Below, one piece after another: positions 44,043-51,959 of a DNA stretch of 64,000 nucleotides (the stretch's first letter is position 1; each line of letters begins with the position of its first letter). This stretch comes from Bifidobacterium tibiigranuli (GTDB taxonomy: Bacteria; Actinomycetota; Actinomycetes; Actinomycetales; Bifidobacteriaceae): the NCBI RefSeq assembly GCF_009371885.1, contig NZ_QLZA01000010.1, forward strand, positions 62,001-126,000, read 5' to 3'. Below the pieces are notes generated by a model. The model worked only from the letters and a program-made list of their open reading frames with translations. It searched no databases and had not been told where the DNA came from. The position numbers and the translations under genes are program-made.

Positions 44043-45155
44043 TCAATCGCCAAACGCCCCGCGCACATACTGCTGCGGGTAGGGAATCTGATCGGCGCTC
44101 AGGCCCAGCTTATCGGCAGCTCGCAGCGGCCAGTACGGGTCGCGCAGCGAAGCCCGGCCGATTTCGATGGCGTCGGCCTTGCCGGAGCGCAATATCTTCT
44201 CCGCCTGCTTCGGCTTGGTGATAAGCCCTACGGCCGTCACCGGCACATCGGCATCGCGGCGAATCGCATCGGCGAAAGGCACCTGATAGTTCAGCTTGAC
44301 GGGAATGGAAACGCCGGCGACGATGCCTCCAGTCGATACGTCGACCAGGTCGACGCCATGTTCCTTAAGCACACGGGCGGTTTCGGTCGTCTCCTCAAGA
44401 TCCCAGCCGTTCGTCGCCCAATCAGTAGCTGAAATGCGAACCGTCAGCGGCATGGTCTCGGGGATGACGCCGCGAATCGCATCGACTATCTCGATGAGGA
44501 AGCGCATGCGGTTGACCAGCTCGCCGCCATATTCGTCATGCCGGTTGTTGGACAGCGGATCGAGGAACTGCGAAATCAAATATCCATGCGCCGCATGAAT
44601 CTGAATCATCTGGAAGCCGGCGGCCACCGCACGGCCAGCAGCATTGCGGAATTCGTCCACGATGCCGTGAATCTCGTCTACGCTCAGTTCGCGAGGCTCG
44701 GCATAGTCCCCAAAGGGAATCGGGCTCGGCGCGACGGTCTGCCAGCCGCCCTTATCCTGCGGCACTGAGGCGTTTTCATACCCTAGCCCCACACACCCTG
44801 TCGAGGCCTTGCGCCCGGCATGGTTGAGTTGCACGCCGAAGGCCGCGCCCGCAGCCTTGACGCCTTCGACAATCCAGCGCCATGCATCGATCTGGTCATC
44901 GTTCCACAGTCCCACATCGCATGGCGAAATGCGCCCGTCCGGACTCACTGCACTCGCCTCGGCGATGATCATGCCGAAGCCGCCCAGTGCACGCGAAACG
45001 TAATGCTGATAGTGGAATGGGGTCGGCTTGCCGTCGCGATCAGGCACGGAATACATGCACATCGGCGGCATCCACACGCGGTTGCGCATGGTCAGGCCGC
45101 GCAAAGTCAGCGGCTCGAACAGCTTCGGCGTCTCTGGTTTCGTGGCTTTGCCCAT
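44043..45155 (-). CDS. NADH:flavin oxidoreductase, old yellow enzyme family (YqjM-like)
   Basis: 370 residues. YqjM/NamA-type features: MPPMCMYSV with the flavin-tuning Cys, GVQLNHAGRK, the substrate-binding HAAHGYLISQFL, and NNRHDEYGG. The predicted activity is NADPH-dependent reduction of activated C=C bonds and quinones. AAAGGA lies ~9 nt before ATG 45155; an upstream ATG overlaps this site. It converges with pyrD, with only 24 nt between stops and no hairpin visible. Confidence 0.92.
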   Translation of the reverse strand: MGKATKPETPKLFEPLTLRGLTMRNRVWMPPMCMYSVPDRDGKPTPFHYQHYVSRALGGFGMIIAEASAVSPDGRISPCDVGLWNDDQIDAWRWIVEGVKAAGAAFGVQLNHAGRKASTGCVGLGYENASVPQDKGGWQTVAPSPIPFGDYAEPRELSVDEIHGIVDEFRNAAGRAVAAGFQMIQIHAAHGYLISQFLDPLSNNRHDEYGGELVNRMRFLIEIVDAIRGVIPETMPLTVRISATDWATNGWDLEETTETARVLKEHGVDLVDVSTGGIVAGVSIPVKLNYQVPFADAIRRDADVPVTAVGLITKPKQAEKILRSGKADAIEIGRASLRDPYWPLRAADKLGLSADQIPYPQQYVRGAFGD

Positions 45156-45292
45156 AGCAGTCATCCTTTGCTTGATTTCAGTGCGATTCGTCTCCCGCAC
45201 GGTTCAATGCTCAATTCCCAATTCTCCCACGACTCGTTTTCCGCGTTACCTGGCACCGCAAGCCGAGTCGACGAGCCGGACGAGCATGCCGC

Positions 45293-47479
45293 CTACCGTC
45301 GCTGCGGCGTGCTCTGCTGCGTGCGCGGAGCCGCAGCCGGAGCGGACATGTACTGCGGAGCCGGATTGCCGTAATTATTGTCCGGCGGGATTCCGGCCGA
45401 GTTCAGGTAATTGTTCATGAACTCCTTCCAAGCCGGAGTCGCGATGTACATGCCGTACCAGCTGCCCATCGAACGCCCGTTGATCGTCATGCCAGTGAAG
45501 CTCTTCGGGACCTCCATATTGCCCACGCTCACGAACGCCGCCACCTGTCCAGGGGTGAACCCGGCAGTGGTCATGTAGGTGTCCTCGTTCGTTCCGGTTT
45601 TGGAGAAGGTCTTGCGCCCGTTGTCAAGCTGGGTCGTGGCGGCCTCGCCACCGGGCGTCACCACGCCCTGATTCAGCGCGTAGGCCGTGGTCTGGGCGAT
45701 TTCAGGGGATATGGCCTGATGGCAGTTGGCTTTGGGGACCGGGACATTCTTGCCCGTCCTGTCAGTGACCTTCTTGATTGCGATAGGTGTGCATTCCACG
45801 CCGTTGGCACCAAGAGTCGCGTAGACGTTCGCCATCGTAAGCGGCGAGGCCTGCACCGCGCCGATAGTCATTGGCGGGTTCAGCGAATTGAGGTCGTAGA
45901 CATCCTCATGCCCAAGCGGCGAATTCTCATAGCCCAGCGTCTTCGCCGCATCCGCTATCGAGCACAGCCCGATCTGCGCCGCCATCGAAGCCTGAGTCGT
46001 ATTGTGCGAACGGACAAGGCCCTGCAGCGGCGATTCCGGGCTGGTAGTGCCGCCGCCTGAATTCTGCACGGACCATACGCCTATGCCGCCGTAACGGCTG
46101 CAGTTGAAAGAGCTGTTGCTGTAGCGCGTCGATGTGGCAAGCGGCGTGTTGATTGATTTGCCGGCAAGCATCCAGGCCACCATGTTGATCGGCTTCCATG
46201 TGGATCCGACGCCAGCGCCATATCCACCGCCGTCCTTCTGGTCGACGGCGTAGTTGATGGCGGTGTGCGTCGGATCGCTTTTCGCCGCGTCCGTGGCGTC
46301 ATAGATGCGGTTGCTGCCGAAAGCGAGCACTTCGCCGGTGCCCGGCTTGATTGCGGCGATGGACACCTCGAAGCCGCTGGGATCGCCCACCGGGATGGTG
46401 TCGCGCGCCGCCTGCATGGCTGCCGCGTTGGCGCGCACATCCATCGTCGTGTAGATATCCAGCCCGCCTTCGGTGAGCATCTTCTGCCGATCCGTCTCGG
46501 TTTTGCCGAATTCGGGAGAATTGAGTATCTGCTTGGTCACGTAATCGCAGAAGAATCCGGCATCGCCTGCGGCCTGGCAACCCACGTTGGTCACATTGTC
46601 CTGAATGTTCAGCGTGTCCTTGAGCGGCGTATTGCGCGCCTTGTCATGCTCTCCCTTGGTGATGTAGCCCTGCTGGTACATCAAATCGAGCACGATGTTG
46701 CGCTGGTCCTGCGCCTCGGGCTGGTTCTGCTCAATCGAGGGGTCGAAGGCGGCCGGGTTCTTGGTGATGGCGGCTATGGTCGCGGCCTGCACGATGGTCA
46801 GGTCCTTGGCAGAGGTGTTGAAATAGCGCCGCGCCGCGGTCTCGACGCCGTAGAGATTGTCAGTGCCGAACTGCGCGATGTTGAGGTAGCCCTGCAGAAT
46901 CTCCATCTTGGAGTATTTCTTCTCCATCTGCACAGCGATGAGCATTTCGCGTATCTTGCGCGCGATCGTATCCTCCGAGGCATGGTATTCGCCGATCGGA
47001 TCGTTGTTCTCGCGAGCCTTGATGAGCAGCACATTCTTCACGTACTGCTGGGTCAGCGACGAGCCGCCCTGGGTGTCGCCCTTCTTAACGAAGGTCTGGA
47101 TGAAGGCGCGCAGCACGCCCTGCACGTCCACGCCGGAGTGCTCGAAGAAACGGCGGTCCTCGCGGGCGACCACAGCCTGCCGCATCGGTTCGGAGATGTC
47201 CTTGATCGGCACGACCGTGCGGTTCTGCGCATAGAACGACGCCAGCACGGTTTTGCCGTCGGAGGCGTACAGCCGCGATTTCTGCGGCAGCGATGTCACA
47301 TCGAAGTCGATGCCCTCCACCTTGAGCGACGGCACGACGGCTTTGGTGAGTCTGTTCATCCCCAGTACGCCAGGCGCAAGGAATAAGCTCGCCACCACGC
47401 CACCGGCGACGCACAGCATCACGTAGGCGAGAATCAGCGCAAGCACGCGCCGGACGATGAGGGGTTTCTTCTTCGGCAT
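45293..47479 (-). CDS. Class A penicillin-binding protein
   Basis: Bifunctional peptidoglycan glycosyltransferase/transpeptidase, 728 residues. One N-terminal membrane anchor (about residues 13-35) is followed by the glycosyltransferase domain (AREDRRFFEHSGVD, GGSSLTQQYVKN, the GYLNIAQFG segment) and the transpeptidase domain: SxxK as STWK, SxN as SHN, and KTG in SKTGTNED. The C-terminus is a Pro/Ala/Gln-rich tail. Polymerises lipid II and cross-links peptides outside the membrane. ATG 47479 is chosen: TAGAAT (47487-47492) ends 7 nt upstream and no Shine-Dalgarno exists, as for other leaderless genes here. The Crp-family gene lies upstream. Confidence 0.94.
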   Translation of the reverse strand: MPKKKPLIVRRVLALILAYVMLCVAGGVVASLFLAPGVLGMNRLTKAVVPSLKVEGIDFDVTSLPQKSRLYASDGKTVLASFYAQNRTVVPIKDISEPMRQAVVAREDRRFFEHSGVDVQGVLRAFIQTFVKKGDTQGGSSLTQQYVKNVLLIKARENNDPIGEYHASEDTIARKIREMLIAVQMEKKYSKMEILQGYLNIAQFGTDNLYGVETAARRYFNTSAKDLTIVQAATIAAITKNPAAFDPSIEQNQPEAQDQRNIVLDLMYQQGYITKGEHDKARNTPLKDTLNIQDNVTNVGCQAAGDAGFFCDYVTKQILNSPEFGKTETDRQKMLTEGGLDIYTTMDVRANAAAMQAARDTIPVGDPSGFEVSIAAIKPGTGEVLAFGSNRIYDATDAAKSDPTHTAINYAVDQKDGGGYGAGVGSTWKPINMVAWMLAGKSINTPLATSTRYSNSSFNCSRYGGIGVWSVQNSGGGTTSPESPLQGLVRSHNTTQASMAAQIGLCSIADAAKTLGYENSPLGHEDVYDLNSLNPPMTIGAVQASPLTMANVYATLGANGVECTPIAIKKVTDRTGKNVPVPKANCHQAISPEIAQTTAYALNQGVVTPGGEAATTQLDNGRKTFSKTGTNEDTYMTTAGFTPGQVAAFVSVGNMEVPKSFTGMTINGRSMGSWYGMYIATPAWKEFMNNYLNSAGIPPDNNYGNPAPQYMSAPAAAPRTQQSTPQRR

Positions 47480-47667
47480 GGTGACCATTCTAGGGGGGCG
47501 TCTCTACCGCATCGCCGCCGTCGCGAAGTCGTAACGAAGCCCTCACGTTGCGGTGCCGAAGCTGTGCGAACGCCGATAACTCGCTGGATTCGCCAATGAG
47601 GACAGCGAAGAATGCACCAGTACGAAACAGTGATGCAGCGCACGATGCGACGCGCCTGAAGGAGATT

Positions 47668-48381
47668 TCAGCGCCGGGAGCGACGAATGAGCATGCCTGG
47701 CTTGTAGATGATGATGGAACGGCCTTCGCGCGCGATCCAGCCGCGATTGGAGAAATCCATAAGCGCCTTGTTCACCGTCTCGCGCGAGGAGCCAACCAGC
47801 TGCGCCAGCTCCTCTTGGGTCAGGTCGTGCGGCACCTTGAGACCGGCTTCAACCGGTTCGCCGAAGCGCGAGGCAAGACTCAGCAGGGTTTTGGCCAGGC
47901 GCGCCGGAACATCCATGAACACGAGGTCGGAGATGCGCTCGTTGTTGGCGCGCATCCGGTTGGCCAGCACCTGCAGCATGTCCACAGCAACCCGGGGGTA
48001 TTTGCCGAGCCAGGCGAACAACGCATCATGTTCGAGCCAGGCGACGCGCGTGTTGTTCGTCATCGCGACCGCCGAGGCGGTGCGCGGCCCTCCGTGGGGG
48101 TCGAACACGGGTATCTCGCCGAGTACTTCGCCATAGGCATGGATGCTGAGCAGCTGCACGCGATTGTCGCGCGATTCGCGGATGAGCTTGACCCGCCCCT
48201 CTTCGAGCAGGAATATGCGCTGGTCCTCGCCGCCCTCGCGGAAGATGAAATGGTTCTTCGCGAATGTGGCCCGCTTCAAATGCGGCAGCAGCTCCTCGGC
48301 CTGCCCCGGAGAGACCTGCTTGAACAAGGCGGTACGCAGCAGGATATTATCCGGCTCAGGCATCTCATTCGGCTTTGCCAC
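47668..48381 (-). CDS. Crp/Fnr-family transcriptional regulator
   Basis: 237 residues. An N-terminal cyclic-nucleotide-binding barrel (FREGGEDQRIFLLEEGRVKL, then GEVLGEIPVFDPHGGPRTASAVA, the phosphate-binding cassette) and a C-terminal winged helix (LTQEELAQLVGSSRETVNKAL) are clear. There is no cysteine cluster, so it is Crp/GlxR-like rather than Fnr-like. The start is uncertain: GGAGG directly abuts ATG 48390, so GTG 48381, 9 nt downstream of GGAGG, is preferred. It follows the lipoate ligase gene by 38 nt on the same strand and precedes the PBP gene. Target genes are unknown. Confidence 0.93.
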   Translation of the reverse strand: MAKPNEMPEPDNILLRTALFKQVSPGQAEELLPHLKRATFAKNHFIFREGGEDQRIFLLEEGRVKLIRESRDNRVQLLSIHAYGEVLGEIPVFDPHGGPRTASAVAMTNNTRVAWLEHDALFAWLGKYPRVAVDMLQVLANRMRANNERISDLVFMDVPARLAKTLLSLASRFGEPVEAGLKVPHDLTQEELAQLVGSSRETVNKALMDFSNRGWIAREGRSIIIYKPGMLIRRSRR

Positions 48382-48419
48382 GCTTGTCATCCTCCATGAA
48401 CAGGTGAATCCTCATCGAC

Positions 48420-49613
48420 TCAGGCCCATTGTAGACCCGCCCGCGCCGATTCCATAAGCAGCGCGATTACGGACGCCCTGCCCATGCCCGTCTGCGAGCG
48501 CAACGGATCGACGCGCTTGGCCGCCGACTGCACGGCCTTGTCACGCAGCTTCTCCTGAGACACCTTGAGCATACGACTCATTTTCGCCGTATCGATGTCG
48601 TACGCCATCGTGACGTGGTGTAGCAGCGAGCCCGGGCCCTCGCCCTGCGGCGGGAAGCGGCGTTGAGCGGCTCCGCCGATTTTCCCGTACTGGGAGGCGA
48701 TGTCGTTGAGCCCCGAGAACCGCACATCCAGGCCGATGCCGCCCAAGGCGTCCACCAGCCACTGATCGCACAGCCGGTAGGACTGCTCAATGCTGACATC
48801 GCGCACGAAATCCCTCGGCGCATACAGCGAGTAAGTAATCGTGTTGCCCGGCTCCACGAACATCGCACCGCCTCCGGTGCACCGGCGCACCACGCTCACC
48901 TGCTCGCGGCGGCAGGCCGCCAGATCGACCGAATCCTCAAGCGACTGGAAACGGCCGATGATCACCGCGGAATTGGCCCACTCCCAGATGCGCAGCGTCG
49001 CCGGTCGCGTTCCTGCGGCCACCTCGCGGGCCCATTGCTCGTCGATATCCATCTGCTCCTGTGGCTGGCGGGCGATGTCGTGGATGACTTGCGGATGCAG
49101 GGCCTTCCAGCGCCGCCGCGCCTCGTCGCGCAGTGCATCCTCACGCAGTGCCTCCTCACACAGTGCATCGGCAGTCGGGCCGGCCATTGCCGTGGCGGCA
49201 TTCGTACCCGCAGCACCCTTGCCAGCCGTATGTTTGACGGAGGCATTGCAGCTGTCGGTGCTGCGCGTGTCGGCACTGTTCATGACAGTGCTGCCCACGG
49301 CCCGGGCGAAAGCGGTTTCGATTGCTGCCGCGTCAATCCCGACGATCGACGTGTCTGGATGCCGGGCAAAGGCTTCTTCGACTGGCGTTCCCGCTATGAG
49401 CGCGTCTTCGATATCGCGCACCAGCGCCGCGATTTCCCGCTCGTCGGCGCTGTCAAGAAAGAAATCGCCGTCAAGATGGCATTGCGTGACAGCTCCGGTG
49501 CCATCACGACGTACATTGACTCCCACAAGCTTGCCGCCAGCGAGCTTGCATTCCCCGCGCGAGAAGCCCTTACGGGCATCTTCACGGATACTCTGCTCGT
49601 CACTCATCTGCAT
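48420..49613 (-). CDS. Lipoate-protein ligase family, accessory domain at the N-terminus
   Basis: 397 residues. The C-terminal ~230 residues are the LplA/biotin-ligase catalytic fold: VVRRCTGGGAMF, NTITYSLYAP, KIGGAAQRRF (predicted catalytic Lys) and LLHHVTMAYD. Residues ~15-85 resemble the LplA C-terminal accessory domain (ECKLAGGKLVGV, HLDGDFFLDSADE), so the order is the reverse of E. coli LplA. The joining linker (~100-165) is low complexity and contains 15-bp repeats. Predicted role: attach lipoate through lipoyl-AMP to an acceptor, possibly the GcvH encoded at 56124-56528. GGAG is 11 nt before ATG 49613; ATG 49607 is an alternative start. Confidence 0.82.
   Translation of the reverse strand: MQMSDEQSIREDARKGFSRGECKLAGGKLVGVNVRRDGTGAVTQCHLDGDFFLDSADEREIAALVRDIEDALIAGTPVEEAFARHPDTSIVGIDAAAIETAFARAVGSTVMNSADTRSTDSCNASVKHTAGKGAAGTNAATAMAGPTADALCEEALREDALRDEARRRWKALHPQVIHDIARQPQEQMDIDEQWAREVAAGTRPATLRIWEWANSAVIIGRFQSLEDSVDLAACRREQVSVVRRCTGGGAMFVEPGNTITYSLYAPRDFVRDVSIEQSYRLCDQWLVDALGGIGLDVRFSGLNDIASQYGKIGGAAQRRFPPQGEGPGSLLHHVTMAYDIDTAKMSRMLKVSQEKLRDKAVQSAAKRVDPLRSQTGMGRASVIALLMESARAGLQWA
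49131..49175 (-). repeat. Three 15-bp tandem units in the lipoate ligase linker
   Basis: CAGTGCATCCTCACG, CAGTGCCTCCTCACA and CAGTGCATCGGCAGT at 49131, 49146 and 49161. The protein reads ADALC, EEALR, EDALR in five-residue steps. Confidence 0.85.
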
Positions 49614-49688
49614 GAGCGCGCCCACTCCTTCGCCGTACGAATAGCCGTACCAAGCTTCCGCCTGCTCACCGAGCAGCGTTTACGCCGC

Positions 49689-50369
49689 TCAGTCCCTAAG
49701 CTCGACTCCACGCGCATCGCGGTGCCACGGCGATCCATAGTTGGAGCATAGGATGAGGATGCCTTCGATCAGCCCCCACACCCAAGCCACGAATGGACCA
49801 ACTACGATAATCCACCCGACCAAGGTCAGCAGCAGCTGCGCGACCGCCTTGCCGGTATTGCCCAGATAGAAGTTATGCACGCCGAAGCTCCCCAGGAAAA
49901 TGCCCAAGAGCCCGGCCACCAGCTTCTGCCGAGGGATATAGCCGTACGGGAGCTCCGGACCAGCATAGCCCTGCGCCGAGTATGGCTGCGCGCCCCACTG
50001 CTGGCCTGGCTGGCCTTGCTGCCCGCCCTGCGCGAAACCGCCCTCGAACCCATCCTGCCCGGGGGCATAGTACGCGCCCTGATATGCATCATACGGCTGC
50101 TGAGCGTACTGCGGCTGCCCGGCATTCGGGTTCGTATTCGGACCGGCATTCGCTCCAGCATAGCCGTACGGGTCAGCTGGCCCAGCCGCATACTGCTGCT
50201 GGCCCGTCTGGCCGGCCTGACCCTGCTGCATTGGCTGTGCCGGCTGGGCTGGCTGACTTGGCTGCGTCGGTTGCGTCGGTTGCTCGCCGCCGACAGGAGC
50301 CTGTGGCGTCTGCGCATAGCTGTCGCTCGGGTATTGCTGCTGGCCGTTATCGGGGTTGAAGTCGCTCAT
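49689..50369 (-). CDS. TM2 domain membrane protein with Gln/Pro-rich N-terminus
   Basis: 226 residues. The first ~145 residues are low complexity (repeated TQP, AQP, GQ and PYGYAG-type units). The TM2 domain follows: KLVAGLLGIFLGSFGVHNFY, a Gly-rich turn, then a second span ending in VWGLIEGILIL. The function of TM2 proteins is unknown; the disordered N-terminus is probably cytoplasmic. Start ATG 50369 has only a weak AAGG. It lies between leuB and the lipoate ligase gene on the same strand. Confidence 0.85.
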   Translation of the reverse strand: MSDFNPDNGQQQYPSDSYAQTPQAPVGGEQPTQPTQPSQPAQPAQPMQQGQAGQTGQQQYAAGPADPYGYAGANAGPNTNPNAGQPQYAQQPYDAYQGAYYAPGQDGFEGGFAQGGQQGQPGQQWGAQPYSAQGYAGPELPYGYIPRQKLVAGLLGIFLGSFGVHNFYLGNTGKAVAQLLLTLVGWIIVVGPFVAWVWGLIEGILILCSNYGSPWHRDARGVELRD

Positions 50370-50443
50370 GCCTACAACCTTACTGTATTGCGCTTACTGC
50401 TCCATTATGCTTACTGCGTTATGGCGTAGTGTTTGTGACATAG

Positions 50444-50535
50444 CACTGTGTTGGCTAACGCAGTGTTGTGCGGCACAGCGTTGACCAACACAGCGTTAGC
50501 CAACACAGTGTCATACAACACGTTGTCAGCCAACG
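50444..50535. repeat. 18-bp inverted repeat built from 15-bp tandem units downstream of leuB
   Basis: CACTGTGTTGGCTAACGC (50444-50461) is exactly complementary to 50493-50510, a 67-nt hairpin. The same DNA is a tandem array with 15-bp period (units at 50461, 50476, 50491, 50506, 50521; core CAGCGTT.RCCAACA). It lies between the leuB stop and the TM2 gene and may terminate leuB. Confidence 0.8.
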
Positions 50536-50556
50536 CAGCGAGCATGCGATTGCGCC

Positions 50557-51594
50557 TCACAGCCGGGCGAGGATGTCCTGCCCCACCTGCTGGGTGCTGC
50601 GCTGCGTGGATCCGAGCTCTTCGATATCGGCCTCGACGGCCCTCTCGATGCGCACGGCGGGCTCCTCGAAGCCGAGATGGCGCAGCAGCATGGCGGTGGA
50701 TAGAATCGCAGCGGTCGGATTGGCGATGCCCTTGCCGGCGATATCCGGCGCAGAGCCGTGAATCGGCTCGAACATCGAGGGGTATTCATTCGACGCGTTG
50801 ATGCAGCCCGAGGCCGAATAGCCCACGCCGCCCACGACCGCGCCCGCCTCGTCGGTGAGGATGTCGCCGAAGAGGTTGTCGGTCAGAATCACGTCGAAGC
50901 GCGAGGGGTCGGAGACCAGGAAGATCGTCGCCGCGTCGATGTGCTGGTAGTCATGCGACACCTCGGGGTATTCCTCGCCCACACGGTCCACGATGCGCTG
51001 CCACATGTCGCCGGCGTTGACGAGCACGTTCTTCTTGTGCACGAGCGTGACATGCTTGCGCCGCTTCATCGCCAGCTCGAAGGCGTAGCGCACGACGCGC
51101 TCGACGCCATACGCGGTGTTAAGCGATACCTCGGTGGCGACCTCTGCCGGCGTGTCGCGCCGAATCGCTCCGCCCGCGCCGCAGTACAGCCCTTCTGTGC
51201 CCTCGCGCACGACAACGAAGTCGATGTCGCCGGGGTCGGCAAGCGGCGAGGTGACGCCCTTGTAGAGCTTGGAGGGGCGCAGGTTCACATACTGGTCAAG
51301 CGCGAACCGCAGCTTGAGCAGCAGCCCGCGTTCCAGGATGCCCGCCTTGATGCGCGGGTCGCCGATGGCACCGAGCAGGATGGCGTCGGTGCGCTTGATG
51401 CGCTCAAGGTCCTCGTCCGGCAGAATCGCGCCGTCGCGCAGATAGCGTTCGGCACCGAGGTCGAAGGACTCGTACTCGAAGTGCGCCGCGCCTTCAGCCG
51501 CCTTATCGAGGGCCGCCTGCGCGACCGGAATGATTTCCTTGCCGATGCCATCGCCGGGGATGACGGCGATGTGATATGTCTGGGTTGTACTCAT
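50557..51594 (-). CDS. leuB: 3-isopropylmalate dehydrogenase
   Basis: Oxidises and decarboxylates 3-isopropylmalate in leucine synthesis, NAD-dependent. 345 residues. Motifs: [11 protein letters not shown] at the N-terminus, [13 protein letters not shown] substrate loop, [11 protein letters not shown], and the metal/NAD region [13 protein letters not shown] with [21 protein letters not shown] 51594 is preceded by TAGTGT (51602-51607) 7 nt upstream and no Shine-Dalgarno, consistent with a leaderless mRNA. The longer open frame upstream to 51780 is not supported. No other leu gene is adjacent. Confidence 0.95.
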   Translation of the reverse strand: MSTTQTYHIAVIPGDGIGKEIIPVAQAALDKAAEGAAHFEYESFDLGAERYLRDGAILPDEDLERIKRTDAILLGAIGDPRIKAGILERGLLLKLRFALDQYVNLRPSKLYKGVTSPLADPGDIDFVVVREGTEGLYCGAGGAIRRDTPAEVATEVSLNTAYGVERVVRYAFELAMKRRKHVTLVHKKNVLVNAGDMWQRIVDRVGEEYPEVSHDYQHIDAATIFLVSDPSRFDVILTDNLFGDILTDEAGAVVGGVGYSASGCINASNEYPSMFEPIHGSAPDIAGKGIANPTAAILSTAMLLRHLGFEEPAVRIERAVEADIEELGSTQRSTQQVGQDILARL

Positions 51595-51784
51595 AGCCGT
51601 GACACTAGTCGCGCCCGCCCGCCGACCCGAGCGCGCGTTCCAAGTATTGGACATGATTATGGAATCAGTTTGCGGAGGCGTTAAGCGCAGAACCCAGTGG
51701 GTTCTGCGTAGCCGACGCCGAGGGCCCGCCAAGGGCCCGAGGAAACAACGGAGTTCACCCTTGGACAGTCGTTGAGCCACGAAC
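51595..51784 (-). promoter_or_regulatory. leuB upstream region with a perfect 10-bp hairpin
   Basis: CGCAGAACCC (51686-51695) and GGGTTCTGCG (51699-51708) form a 10-bp stem with a 3-nt loop; a GGGCCC pair occurs next to it near 51723-51738. Together with the hairpin array at 51785-51957 this fills the gap between ptrB and leuB. No leader peptide rich in Leu codons was identified. The hairpin could be a leader element or part of ptrB termination. Confidence 0.4.
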
Positions 51785-51957
51785 CGTCACAACCCCCGCA
51801 CTAACTCGACCCTTGTGCGGGAATCGTGACGTAAAACCGTGGTTATACATCACAACCCCCGCACAAAGGGCGGGATGCTGCGGGATTTGTGACGTTTGGC
51901 CGCGCTGAGACATCACAACTCCCGCACTATGTTCAAGATAATGCGGGGGTTGTGACG
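51785..51957. repeat. Three palindromic 47-nt units repeated every 63 bp after ptrB
   Basis: Units 51785-51831, 51848-51894 and 51911-51957 start exactly 63 bp apart. Each begins C(G/A)TCACAAC(C/T)CCCGCA and ends TGCGGG...GTGACG, so each is a near-palindrome able to form a ~16-bp imperfect stem. The last unit ends 2 bp from the ptrB stop, so the array is the 3' end of ptrB. Confidence 0.88.
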
Positions 51958-51959
51958 TT

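Noticed and set aside
50448..50801. Small plus-strand ORF with pentapeptide-repeat-like NTALAN residues
   Set aside because: It arises from the 15-bp repeats and runs antisense into leuB; no ribosome binding site.
51640..51720. Leucine attenuator upstream of leuB
   Set aside because: A hairpin is present, but I found no short leader peptide rich in Leu codons and no competing antiterminator stem, and leuB appears leaderless.
51785..51957. CRISPR-like regular array
   Set aside because: Only three units, each a palindrome with short 16-bp gaps rather than a conserved repeat with unique ~30-bp spacers. No cas genes nearby.
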